Origin: Bacteroidota bacterium
Lineage (GTDB): Bacteria > Bacteroidota > Bacteroidia > Chitinophagales > BACL12
Assembly (NCBI GenBank): GCA_016124275.1
Contig: WGOA01000021.1
Span: forward strand, 1-64,000
Direction: 5' to 3'
DNA length: 64,000 nucleotides
The position numbers were made by a program, and so were the translations under genes. The first letter of the stretch is position 1; every line of letters begins with the position of its first letter. The notes under the pieces are model-generated. The model was not told the origin of the DNA. It saw only the letters and a list, made by a program, of their open reading frames with translations, and made no database searches. Positions 17,201-24,783 of the stretch are shown here, in pieces.

Positions 17201-20200
17201 CTTATGCCACGTTCGCTGGGGCCGGCGGTGGCGGCGGGACAGTTACCGATGAGTACGAAATCAGCACGGATGGAGGCGATACCTGGACAAGCTATACGGT
17301 GTCATCAGGCACTGGAGCTTCCATCACTACTACGGGGTTGTCTGGTGAAACAATAGTTTTAAGGACGCGCCGGACGGCAACTGGAAGTGGTTGTGGAGAC
17401 AGCGATTATAACCAGCATAGCTGGCAGGTTCTTCCAGATCCAATTGCTCCATCGCTTGATTCGGCTACACCAGCTTCAGCTACCGTAGTTTGTACCGGGG
17501 CTCTCGTTAATGCTGCCATTTTGCCGGGCACGGATGGAACTGGGACATGCACAGATTCCTATCAGTTTACCGTCACAGGAGGCACCCCTTGGAGTACATA
17601 CACTCCATCGGGGAACATTACTGCTGCCGGGGCAGGGACCAACTATGTACAAGTTCAGACCCGCAGGGTTTGCGATGGCAACGGTTGTGACGGTACCGGT
17701 GAAACTTTTGCAACCATCGCCCAATGGACCGTTGTAACCGATCCGATAGCGCCGACATTAAATACAGCAACACCGACCAGTGGAACCACTGTTTGTGTGG
17801 GCGCAACTGTAAAAGCTACGGCGAATGCAGGGAGTTCTGGAACAGGTACATGCAGTAATGAATACCGATTTACAGTTGATGGTGGAGCCAATTGGAGTAC
17901 CTACACACCAGGCGATGATATCACTGCAGTTTCTGCAGGCACCAATCGCATTCAAGTCCAAGCCAGAAGGGTATGTGATGGCAATGGTTGCGATGGAGCT
18001 GCAGAAACGTTTGCTACCATTGCGCAGTGGACAGTTAACAATGATCCAACGGCACCAACGGTACTTTCCATTTCTCCTCCTTCCGGATCCACTGTTTGTT
18101 TCGGTACCTCGGTAGCCGCATCTTTCCAATTGTACACAAATGGCACGGGAACTTGCGTAAATGAATACCAGTACACGACAGATGGAGGTGCGTCTTGGGA
18201 TCCATACACGGCCGGATCGTCCATTGTGCCCGATAATGAAGGTACCGGGGCAATACAAATTCAAACGCGAAGAGTTTGCGATGGATTAGCCTGTGATGGT
18301 TCCGGCGAGACTTTTGCTACAGTTGCCAGTTGGAATGTGCTTCCGCAGATCAATTTTGGAACTGTTGATAATACGGCAGAAGCTATTTGCTATGGTGAAG
18401 ACCCATCCGTGATCACCTTGAGCGCTGCACCTTCTGGCGGCAGTGGAGTGTTCGAATACCAATGGGCTTTTGTGAACGCAGCCGTTGGCTGTCCTGCTGG
18501 TACAGGTCTGTCCGGGTTCACTGAAATTTCGGGGGCCACAAGCTCGAGTTATGATCCGCCTGCATTGACTACAACAAGAACATACGCTGTGCGAGTCGAT
18601 CCAGTCGGCAGCCCAGATTGCGCTGTTGAAACATGGGCCACTAATTGCCGTGTCATAACAGTTCAACCAAACGTGAACTTTGGCACCATTAGCGGAACAG
18701 CTGAAACTATTTGTTTTGGGGGGGATCCTGGAAACATCGCATTTACTACCTCCCCCTCTGGGGGCAGTGGCCTCTTTTCGTACCAATGGTACTCACAATC
18801 TGGCGCTGTAGGTTGCCCAACAGGAACAGTAACGACAGGATGGGATCTTATTTCTGGTGCCACGGCAGCTGCTTATGACCCTCCATCTGGTTTGGGTGCA
18901 ACCACTACTTACGCAGTGCAAGTCAATGAGAATGGTACCCCAGATTGTGGCCCCCCTACCTGGGCTTCAAACTGCCGCGTTGTCACGGTAGTTGCGGATC
19001 CTGCGGCACCATCCGCCACAAAATCACCCAATGTTGCTGGGGTATGCGAAGGAACTACTCTGACGTTAACCGGCGTTACGGACATGGGTGGCGGCACGGG
19101 TACCTGCAACATCGAGTACCGATTCAATACGGGTTCCGGATTTGGATCCTGGGGTGCCTCCGTCCCATCCTTCGCAGCGGTTGAAGGAACCAATGTCATC
19201 GAAGTGCGCAAAAACTGCTCCGGCAACGGTTGTGATGCTGCGACAAACTCTTTCTTCTGGACGGTTGCAGCCAATCCCACTGTTGCAAATGCTGGTGCAG
19301 ACCAGGGCAACTGTGCAGGTGGAAGCTTCACGCTTGCAGGCAACGTTCCAACGGTTGGAAGTGGAGTTTGGTCCGTACAAAGTGGAACGGCTACTGTTCC
19401 TGTGCCTACTTCTGCATCTGCTTCGGTTACAGGGGTACCGCTTGGCACCAGCGCAACTCTGCGCTGGACCATAAGCAGCGGTGCTTGCCCGGCAAGTTTT
19501 GACGAAGTTGTCTTAACCAATGAAACAGCACCATCCGCTGCTGTCATTACCTCGGCAGATTACACCTGTGCCGGCTCAACCTTTGAGCTTGTTGGGGCCG
19601 CCGCAGCGGTCGGGGAGGGTTCATGGAGCATTATTGCAGGTTCTGGAACGCTCACTCCTGACTTGGCGTTGCCAAGGCTGGCTGATCTGAGCGGGTTGAC
19701 CATGAACAGTTCAGTCACCGTGCAATACACCGTCAGCAATGATCCAGGTAGCTATTGCGCCGATGAAACGGTACAGACCACTCTGAATTACCTGACAGCG
19801 CTTGCCACGGCTGCTGATCCCAACGTAACGTGTACGCCCATTCCAAGCGGCGGCACCCAGTTCTGGGCCTCTGACGATGGTGAAAAGCTCTACGTCGGCT
19901 TGAATCCCAATGGCAACAACATCGGCGCCACAACGGTTGAACTTCCTGGCTCGGACGCATTTACCACCCCCGGTTCGTATTGGGGTGGCTTAGGGGATGT
20001 GCCGAACGGTGCTTATGGCGCAGGTGCCTCTAACCCAGCCCGGATGCCTTCTTCAAGCATGACCTGTCCGGATGAACTGTTTGTCGAAGACATTTTCGAA
20101 ATTGATGTAACCACTCAGCCGACGTTAAATGATCCGGTGTTGACACTCTATGTCCCCAAGACTAAGTGGGATGATTTTGTCGATAACGGCAACACGTGGC

Positions 20201-21003
20201 TGGACGCCGTAGCCGGTCGTAGAAGCAGTTACGATGCATGCTATAATGGTTTCCCGGCTCCAAGTGCTGCACCAACTACTAGCAATGTGGCCGTAACCGG
20301 CTACCACGATGATGGCCGCAGTCTGCACACCGTCAATAGCGTAACTTATGATGCGGGTGGAGATTTCTACGCCATAACCTTTACTACGGATCGTTTCTCC
20401 GGCTTCGTGATTCACGGATCGGGTTCCGGCGATCCGCTCCCGGTGCAGTTGGTTTCGTTTACCGGCCAGCATGTAAACGGCGTGAATGAGCTAAACTGGC
20501 TGACAGCCTCTGAGGTGAATGTATCGCACTTCGAAGTGGAGCGCTCCTCAAATGGCAAGGATTATGAAATGCTGGGTGCCGTTGAGGCAGCTGGCAACAG
20601 CACCGAGCCTCGCAATTACTCCTTCATGGATCGGAACCTGCATCCAGGGGGCTTGTACTATCGCTTGAAGATCGTAGACCAGGACAACACGTATGAATAC
20701 AGCGATGTTGTTTACCTGAGCACGAACAACGGTGTGGCCATCAACCAGTACATCAACATTGTCCCGAACCCCTTCACAGACAAGTTTGAGGTGCAGTTCT
20801 ACCAGGCGCGGAGCGGTCAGTATCAGGTAGTGATCACTGATATAGCTGGCCGTCCGGTTGTGGAAGTCACGCGTCAGGGTTCGAAGGGCCTCATTGCCGT
20901 TCCGCTGGACTTAAGCGCAGAAGCAGCCGGTTCCTACTTGGTACAAGTAATCCGCGAAGACGGCATGCGCTTGATGCGCCAGGTGGTTAAATCAACAGAT
21001 TAA
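14233..21003 (+). CDS. Giant T9SS-secreted protein: beta-helix with glycine-rich block, Ig-like repeats, type A sorting domain
   Basis: 2256 residues. Order: signal peptide ending LALVSQ; a Cys/Trp-rich N-domain (about 25-175); an Ig-like domain (about 176-280); a right-handed beta-helix-like segment (about 290-450); a glycine-rich block at about 453-760 of G/GG/N/S/A repeats; a return to beta-rich sequence; Ig-like repeats at about 965-1685, including three of exactly 101 residues and two of exactly 108; further Ig-like domains; then FTGQHVNGVNELNWLTASE and a T9SS type A domain from about 2165 containing IVPNPFTDKFEV. It is expected on the cell surface, perhaps as an adhesin; that role is inference. 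The central two-thirds is AT-richer than the end. A terminator follows. Confidence 0.85.
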   Translation: MNPRLLLTLFLLWCQLALVSQTVNVEIDGDDLYYSESGCSDCWAGPDTRWRSRVTLNSTNYDWNVDRDDISTCGWQGITNYSWVNPVGSNALDAISLSFDGFEEDDWPCVFFGSDDAICGGYANLRTINNICDNNPYQWNYFTETRTCSGGDGSGEYRVYWSYYWSYTQAPTITQQPDAAGLGGSSRNVCEGTPLTLQTTFATNDCGGVWARHIKWQSATSSGGPWTDIGGATSASYVPPQTIGTRYYRCLATSNNSAVFTSLTTTSNTVTVTYYSNADNFCAAPDCDFIYIATFGTDAPGNGGPNNPFKTLGYVLNNYSTVGGGKTHIRMEGKSSPSSSDYLENVIITMRSNLFIEGGFEVSGAAPRSWKKNSTFHTLLSCSGAESISTTVGHLMGIKAVGVDNWTLQDLRITTGATTAKTSLGHGYSNIAVYANDCENYNITRCAITSGAASAGNGGASGKGGNPGVQGNTGGNGGCDYYWGCGSAPGGGGGAGREGGGGAATGPLAGGVAIGTNGAGGGGGTGGNGGAGSAGRCSGTNTGSGGNGGTGNNGASGGAPSAGNGGTSGGGGGAGNSGVSGSCNSGNNGVSGSNGGDGGVGTAGTTPVADAYASGYFTPTAGTNGGGGGGGKGGGGGEGGSGSTDSGTCDRDGGQGGSGGGGGGGGGAGGYGGGGGGGSFGIFCWGGNGTLTNLNLNTGNAGSGGSGGSGGSGGGGGGGRGIGTGNCGGGDSGEGGGSGAGGTGGTGGAGGTGRAGARYAIATQNSAVVTQVNFTATVTPNSSTSGGAVTNPASLIVDITRSNTPGKACINSEIDVAKGTGTWALPTGLTLVNDVTASTTSYITATAAVKITTNTAGVYDLVLSSGTYDNFLTVSNVPRTLPVISPATSSICVDGTVALTVSDSYDDPLEYEWLVYTTSPSSTTFSSTSESFTTPAFTATGTYTVRYRERHECCGWSRPVFATITVNNQPSAHTLTPVPNATSVCVGSTPYATFAGAGGGGGTVTDEYEISTDGGDTWTSYTVSSGTGASITTTGLSGETIVLRTRRTATGSGCGDSDYNQHSWQVLPDPIAPSLDSATPASATVVCTGALVNAAILPGTDGTGTCTDSYQFTVTGGTPWSTYTPSGNITAAGAGTNYVQVQTRRVCDGNGCDGTGETFATIAQWTVVTDPIAPTLNTATPTSGTTVCVGATVKATANAGSSGTGTCSNEYRFTVDGGANWSTYTPGDDITAVSAGTNRIQVQARRVCDGNGCDGAAETFATIAQWTVNNDPTAPTVLSISPPSGSTVCFGTSVAASFQLYTNGTGTCVNEYQYTTDGGASWDPYTAGSSIVPDNEGTGAIQIQTRRVCDGLACDGSGETFATVASWNVLPQINFGTVDNTAEAICYGEDPSVITLSAAPSGGSGVFEYQWAFVNAAVGCPAGTGLSGFTEISGATSSSYDPPALTTTRTYAVRVDPVGSPDCAVETWATNCRVITVQPNVNFGTISGTAETICFGGDPGNIAFTTSPSGGSGLFSYQWYSQSGAVGCPTGTVTTGWDLISGATAAAYDPPSGLGATTTYAVQVNENGTPDCGPPTWASNCRVVTVVADPAAPSATKSPNVAGVCEGTTLTLTGVTDMGGGTGTCNIEYRFNTGSGFGSWGASVPSFAAVEGTNVIEVRKNCSGNGCDAATNSFFWTVAANPTVANAGADQGNCAGGSFTLAGNVPTVGSGVWSVQSGTATVPVPTSASASVTGVPLGTSATLRWTISSGACPASFDEVVLTNETAPSAAVITSADYTCAGSTFELVGAAAAVGEGSWSIIAGSGTLTPDLALPRLADLSGLTMNSSVTVQYTVSNDPGSYCADETVQTTLNYLTALATAADPNVTCTPIPSGGTQFWASDDGEKLYVGLNPNGNNIGATTVELPGSDAFTTPGSYWGGLGDVPNGAYGAGASNPARMPSSSMTCPDELFVEDIFEIDVTTQPTLNDPVLTLYVPKTKWDDFVDNGNTWLDAVAGRRSSYDACYNGFPAPSAAPTTSNVAVTGYHDDGRSLHTVNSVTYDAGGDFYAITFTTDRFSGFVIHGSGSGDPLPVQLVSFTGQHVNGVNELNWLTASEVNVSHFEVERSSNGKDYEMLGAVEAAGNSTEPRNYSFMDRNLHPGGLYYRLKIVDQDNTYEYSDVVYLSTNNGVAINQYINIVPNPFTDKFEVQFYQARSGQYQVVITDIAGRPVVEVTRQGSKGLIAVPLDLSAEAAGSYLVQVIREDGMRLMRQVVKSTD
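15589..16512 (+). repeat. Glycine-rich low-complexity block in the giant protein
   Basis: About 920 bases dominated by GGN codons, encoding roughly 308 residues of imperfect GG-N-GG, GGAG and GGSGG units with runs of up to nine glycines near 16211-16265. Occasional Cys, Trp and charged residues break the pattern. The opposite strand reads as open proline-rich frames only because of composition. Such tracts in beta-helix proteins may form polyglycine-II helix bundles. Confidence 0.9.
17440..18348 (+). repeat. Three tandem 303-bp Ig-like repeats
   Basis: Units at 17440-17742, 17743-18045 and 18046-18348, each exactly 303 bases (101 residues). Each starts P-x-A-P, contains GTGTC and ends in RRVCDG-x-x-CDG followed by ETFAT and a W. 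DNA differs at many third positions while the protein pattern is kept, so the duplications are old. A related but more divergent unit precedes them. Confidence 0.9.
18349..18996 (+). repeat. Two tandem 324-bp Ig-like repeats
   Basis: Units at 18349-18672 and 18673-18996, each 108 residues, starting INFGTVD and VNFGTIS. Both share the AEAICYG/AETICFG, PSGGSG and YDPP motifs and end WATNCRVITV or WASNCRVVTV. Confidence 0.88.
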
Positions 21004-21067
21004 GTGAGACAATTCCGCTGGGGACGCTAAAGAATCCGCTCCCAACATATTTTTGGCCATCAACCAC

Positions 21068-21106
21068 AAACAGCCGACTCCTTACCGGGTCGGCTGTTTG
21101 CTTTCA
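21068..21106 (+). terminator. Hairpin terminator between convergent genes
   Basis: AAACAGCCGAC (21068-21078) pairs perfectly with GTCGGCTGTTT (21089-21099), followed by GCTTTC. The T tract is modest. The A/T ends of the stem make it usable from either side, fitting its place between the giant gene and the minus-strand gene ending at 21192. Confidence 0.65.
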
Positions 21107-21191
21107 AACTGTAGGGAGGGAGTACGGTGCGGCCAGAGAAGCGAGTAGCGTCGCGACTCAGGCTGTGTTTACGATCAGGGGGGGCGGCTGA

Positions 21192-23048
21192 CTAGCGCAA
21201 GAGCGTCAACGCGCCGGTATAGGTCCAGCCTTGTTGACCGTCAAAAACGCGGAGTATATAGAAGTACGTGCCATCCGGCAGGTTGTCGCCGTTCCAGTCG
21301 TTCTGGTAGGCATCGGTTCGAAAAACCTCGTGCTCCCAGCGATTGATGATCCAAATTTCGTGCTGGTCAAATGCTTGTAAAGCGGTTATGGTCCACTCGT
21401 CGTTGAAGCCATCGCCGTTGGGGGTAATGACGTCCGGGATAAACAGATCGGGGACTGTGGGCAGAACTGGCACGTCGCTTACGCGAACGGTTATCCAGGC
21501 CTGGCTGCAAAGGCCCGCTTCATCGCAATGTTCGTAGCGGAATCGGTCCAGCCCGGTTTGCTGACCTGCGGTATAGGTCAAGCCATCTGCATTCCGTGCA
21601 ACTTGGCCTAAAAGCGGATCGGTGCGGAGGACAAAGCTGCTCGGGTTCCAGTGGCCATTCCCCGGTTGATCGTTGAGGAAGATGGCAAGCGACATGCTAT
21701 CGTTCACAAGAACGTTGTATTCGTCATCCTGGCATGCCGGCGTTGAGCAAATCACCTTTAAGCGTACTTCAGCAGTATCGCATAGGCCATTTTGATCGCA
21801 CACGGAGTAGCGAAAGGAGCTTTCGCCGCAGGTAAGTGGAGCCGGAGTGGCTAACAGCATACCGCTGATGCCGTCCAGGACTACAGCGCCAGCGGACCAG
21901 GCATCAATCAATTGAAGCGTGGAAGGCACCAATGGGGAGGAACCGCTGGCATCATTGGTCAGGACAGCAATGGAAACCGCTGTTGTCCAGGGCGTTTCGA
22001 TAACATCGTTTACCAGGTTAGGCCCTACCGGATCCACTGCTTCCATCACGCGCACTTGCACCCACGTGGTATCGCACAGTCCTTCTTCATCGCAGATTCG
22101 GTAATTGAAACTGTCCAATCCATAGAAGCCCGGCATGGGGGTGTAAAGAATTTCACCGGTGGCTGGTTCCAGGTTCGCTGAGCCCCCCGTTGGAGCAGAA
22201 GTGAGGGTTAAAGACCCGGGATCAAGAATGCCGTCCATGTCAATATCGTTGTCCAGGACAGCAACCAGAACCGCACTGAGTTCTGTGGTTACGCCGGAGT
22301 CAGGCACGGCCAAAGGCGCAATGTAGATGCGTTCCACGGACACAGCATCAATGAAGTAGTAGGCCATGGCCGAAGCCCAGGGTTGAAGATCTGTCCGGGT
22401 CGTACTTGCATCTCCTTGAAAATTGCCTAAAATGAACGCTTGTTCACCTCCGCTGGCTTCGAATTCACCATATACAGGGGTCCATCCGGATAGGTTATCA
22501 ATAGGCAGGCCGGAGTATTCTACTTGTGGAACTAAGCTGTAGGGAGGCAGCCCCAACGCGGGATAGTCCGTTGGCGCTCCTGTCCAAGGTTCAACGCTGT
22601 CGGTCAGATACATGCCCAGATTATCTGTGGCATAGCGGTAGGCGTCCCCTACACTGAGCATAAAACGGATGGCATAAAATTTACCACTGACCAAGGGTTC
22701 GCTCAATTGGCCCTTGATGTACTCCCGGTAATTGGCAAAACCGCCATAGACGTTGGTGTCTACGTAAGATACCAGTCCTGCATAGGCATTCCCATCAAAG
22801 GCTGCCTCTGTCCCAAACCCGTTTGACGGAGTGGAAATGGATGGAAAGGTGGTGCAACTGTGAAAGTAATCAGGCGTACCTGGCGTCGGTTTTCCCCAAT
22901 GTGTGGCCCGATTCATTTGATCGATGAACGTGGGGCAGGTGGTATAGTCTTCAAAGCTTGGATTCAATACTAAATTCTGCCCTTTGGCAGGTTGAATGAC
23001 TCCTAAAAAGCTTAAAATACACCATGAATATGCGAGCAACCGATCCAT
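21192..23048 (-). CDS. Secreted protein with tandem Ig/cadherin-like domains and T9SS type B (gliding-motility) C-terminal domain
   Basis: 618 residues from the ATG at 23048, chosen because MDRLLAYSWCILSFLG gives a standard signal peptide ending AKGQ; the longer in-frame start adds a non-signal stretch. Residues about 25-240 resemble the lectin-like N-domain often found in such proteins (NLVLNPSFEDYTTCP). Three domains of the DVIE/VLxND type with YxxCDExGLCD motifs follow. The end is the type B sorting domain: FIPDVITPNGDGFNDEW, WNGDNLPDGTYFY and a final LTLLR. Such proteins are exported by T9SS and stay on the surface. It is convergent with the giant gene. Its exact function is unknown. Confidence 0.87.
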   Translation of the reverse strand: MDRLLAYSWCILSFLGVIQPAKGQNLVLNPSFEDYTTCPTFIDQMNRATHWGKPTPGTPDYFHSCTTFPSISTPSNGFGTEAAFDGNAYAGLVSYVDTNVYGGFANYREYIKGQLSEPLVSGKFYAIRFMLSVGDAYRYATDNLGMYLTDSVEPWTGAPTDYPALGLPPYSLVPQVEYSGLPIDNLSGWTPVYGEFEASGGEQAFILGNFQGDASTTRTDLQPWASAMAYYFIDAVSVERIYIAPLAVPDSGVTTELSAVLVAVLDNDIDMDGILDPGSLTLTSAPTGGSANLEPATGEILYTPMPGFYGLDSFNYRICDEEGLCDTTWVQVRVMEAVDPVGPNLVNDVIETPWTTAVSIAVLTNDASGSSPLVPSTLQLIDAWSAGAVVLDGISGMLLATPAPLTCGESSFRYSVCDQNGLCDTAEVRLKVICSTPACQDDEYNVLVNDSMSLAIFLNDQPGNGHWNPSSFVLRTDPLLGQVARNADGLTYTAGQQTGLDRFRYEHCDEAGLCSQAWITVRVSDVPVLPTVPDLFIPDVITPNGDGFNDEWTITALQAFDQHEIWIINRWEHEVFRTDAYQNDWNGDNLPDGTYFYILRVFDGQQGWTYTGALTLLR

Positions 23049-23391
23049 ATTAATATCGCGTCTAAACGTTACGTTCCAACCATTAAAGCTCAAGGTGCTA
23101 AACATGGCATTTACTTGCTATGCCGAACCTGCGGCGTTTGTGACGGTATGTCCGGGCGAAATGCGGTATCGCTGAAAACAGCGAAGCCATTAAATATTGC
23201 GATTTATTTGTTTGATAAATCGTTGAAATAAAGCGACTTGATAGATTGGTGCCGTGCTGCTTAATCATGCCCATCCACGCTTGCGTAATAGAGATTATGG
23301 TTGAATATTGCGCAACCTTTGGCCAAACCAGGACCATTTGAAGCAGCCAGCAGTAGCAATAAACAAGGGGACAAGCCCTATTTTTACGGCA
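23049..23391. other. Intergenic region between divergent T9SS-B gene and thyA
   Basis: 343 bases without a credible gene. It contains two hairpin-forming inverted repeats, TCGCTG-AAAA-CAGCGA at 23169-23184 and CGATTTAT-N7-ATAAATCG at 23200-23222. A TATTTTTA box at about 23378-23385 lies immediately before the thyA start. Confidence 0.6.
23200..23222. promoter_or_regulatory. 23-bp inverted repeat (possible operator)
   Basis: Perfect 8-bp arms CGATTTAT and ATAAATCG around a 7-base spacer. It lies between divergent genes, 152 bases from one start and 170 from the other. It has no T tract, so it is not a typical terminator. Confidence 0.4.
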
Positions 23392-24186
23392 ATGCGGCAA
23401 TACCACGACTTGCTCCAACGCATCCTGACAGAAGGGGAGGAGAGAACCGACCGGACCGGCACCGGCACGGTAGGCATTTTTGGGCACCAGATGCGCTTTG
23501 ACCTCCAAAAGGGCTTTCCGCTGGTGACCACCAAAAAGCTGCACCTGCGTTCCATCATCCACGAATTGCTCTGGTTCCTGCAAGGAGACACCAACATCCG
23601 ATACCTGAAAGAGCACGGCGTGCGCATTTGGGACGATTGGGCCGACGAAAACGGCGACCTCGGCCCGGTTTATGGCCACCAGTGGCGCTCCTGGCCTACG
23701 CCCGACGGTGGAACGGTTGACCAGATCCAACAAATTCTGGACACGCTCCAAACCCGGCCAGACTCGCGGCGCATGATTGTCAGTGCATGGAATGTGGCTG
23801 ATGTGGGACGAATGGCCCTTCCCCCGTGCCACTGCCTTTTCCAGTTCTATGTGTCGGGTAACCGACTTTCCTGCCAGCTCTACCAGCGCAGCGCGGATGT
23901 TTTCCTGGGCGTGCCGTTCAACATAGCATCGTATGCGTTGCTTACCCTGATGGTTGCGCAAGTTTGCAATTTGCAGCCGGGCGAATTCATTCACACATTT
24001 GGCGACGCTCATCTTTACCGAAACCACCTGGACCAGGCCCGGCTTCAGCTGACCCGCGACCTGCGGCCGCTGCCTGAAATGGTGCTCAACACGGAGGTTC
24101 GCGATTTGTTTGCTTTCCGCTACGAAGACTTTACTCTGCAGAACTACAACCCCCATCCGCACATCCCTGCAGCGGTATCGGTATAG
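23392..24186 (+). CDS. thyA: Thymidylate synthase
   Basis: Methylates dUMP to dTMP using 5,10-methylenetetrahydrofolate, which becomes dihydrofolate. From the ATG at 23392 the protein is 264 residues, the same length as E. coli ThyA, and the nucleophile falls at C146 ([11 protein letters not shown]) as in E. coli. RTGTGT (about 21-26), [16 protein letters not shown] and the substrate loop [14 protein letters not shown] are intact. A longer in-frame start at 23308 was rejected because it adds an unmatched 28-residue extension. It is followed 27 bases later by folA, which recycles its dihydrofolate product. Confidence 0.97.
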   Translation: MRQYHDLLQRILTEGEERTDRTGTGTVGIFGHQMRFDLQKGFPLVTTKKLHLRSIIHELLWFLQGDTNIRYLKEHGVRIWDDWADENGDLGPVYGHQWRSWPTPDGGTVDQIQQILDTLQTRPDSRRMIVSAWNVADVGRMALPPCHCLFQFYVSGNRLSCQLYQRSADVFLGVPFNIASYALLTLMVAQVCNLQPGEFIHTFGDAHLYRNHLDQARLQLTRDLRPLPEMVLNTEVRDLFAFRYEDFTLQNYNPHPHIPAAVSV

Positions 24187-24213
24187 TATTTTCATTAATA
24201 ATATAGCTTAATA

Positions 24214-24783
24214 GTGATTATATCTATTGTTGTTGCTGCTTCCCGGAATGGTGTTATCGGCGTGGACAATACCATTCCCTGGCACCTGCCCGATGACTTG
24301 AAGTACTTTCGGAAGTTGACTACCGGCCATCATGTCATCATGGGTCGGAAGACCTTCGAGTCTATTGGCAAGCCCTTGCCCAACCGAACCAACCTGGTCA
24401 TCACCCGAAACCCAGATTTGGCCATGGAGGGGGTGACCATTCTCCCGACAGAAGGAGTGACCAACTTCCAGGCAGAGGGTGTTTACCTCCTGCCCAGTTT
24501 TGCGCAGACAGTGGATCAAGCCTTCCAGGCTGGCGAAACAGAAGCCTTTGTTATTGGCGGCAGTGAGATTTATCGCATTGCTTTGCCCCATACCCGCAAG
24601 CTTTACTACACCCGCGTCGAAACCTGGGTTGAAGAAGGGCATGCATTCTTTCCAGAACCGGATGATTCCTGGGTGCTCCAAAGCGAGCAGCATCACCCGG
24701 CAGATGAGCGCCACGCCTTCCCCTTCACGTTCCAGGAGTATGAACGCAGGCAGGCTGTTACGGAGGAAGGTGCAGTACTCTGA
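24214..24783 (+). CDS. folA: Dihydrofolate reductase
   Basis: Reduces dihydrofolate to tetrahydrofolate with NADPH. It starts with GTG at 24214, giving MIISIVVAASRNGVIG; the acidic catalytic residue is D27 in WHLPDDL. GRKTFESIGKPLPNR and the nucleotide-binding FVIGGSEIY are present. It has 189 residues, slightly longer than the usual 160-170, with a short divergent C-terminal tail. It is paired with thyA in a probable operon. Its last 26 bases overlap the 3' end of the convergent minus-strand T9SS gene. Confidence 0.95.
   Translation: MIISIVVAASRNGVIGVDNTIPWHLPDDLKYFRKLTTGHHVIMGRKTFESIGKPLPNRTNLVITRNPDLAMEGVTILPTEGVTNFQAEGVYLLPSFAQTVDQAFQAGETEAFVIGGSEIYRIALPHTRKLYYTRVETWVEEGHAFFPEPDDSWVLQSEQHHPADERHAFPFTFQEYERRQAVTEEGAVL

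Noticed and set aside
17440-18996. Regular repeats considered as a CRISPR-like array
   Set aside because: Units are 303 or 324 bp, translated in frame and conserved as protein, with no short repeat/spacer structure.
23098-24195. 365-residue minus-strand frame
   Set aside because: Antisense to thyA, which has the expected length and C146.
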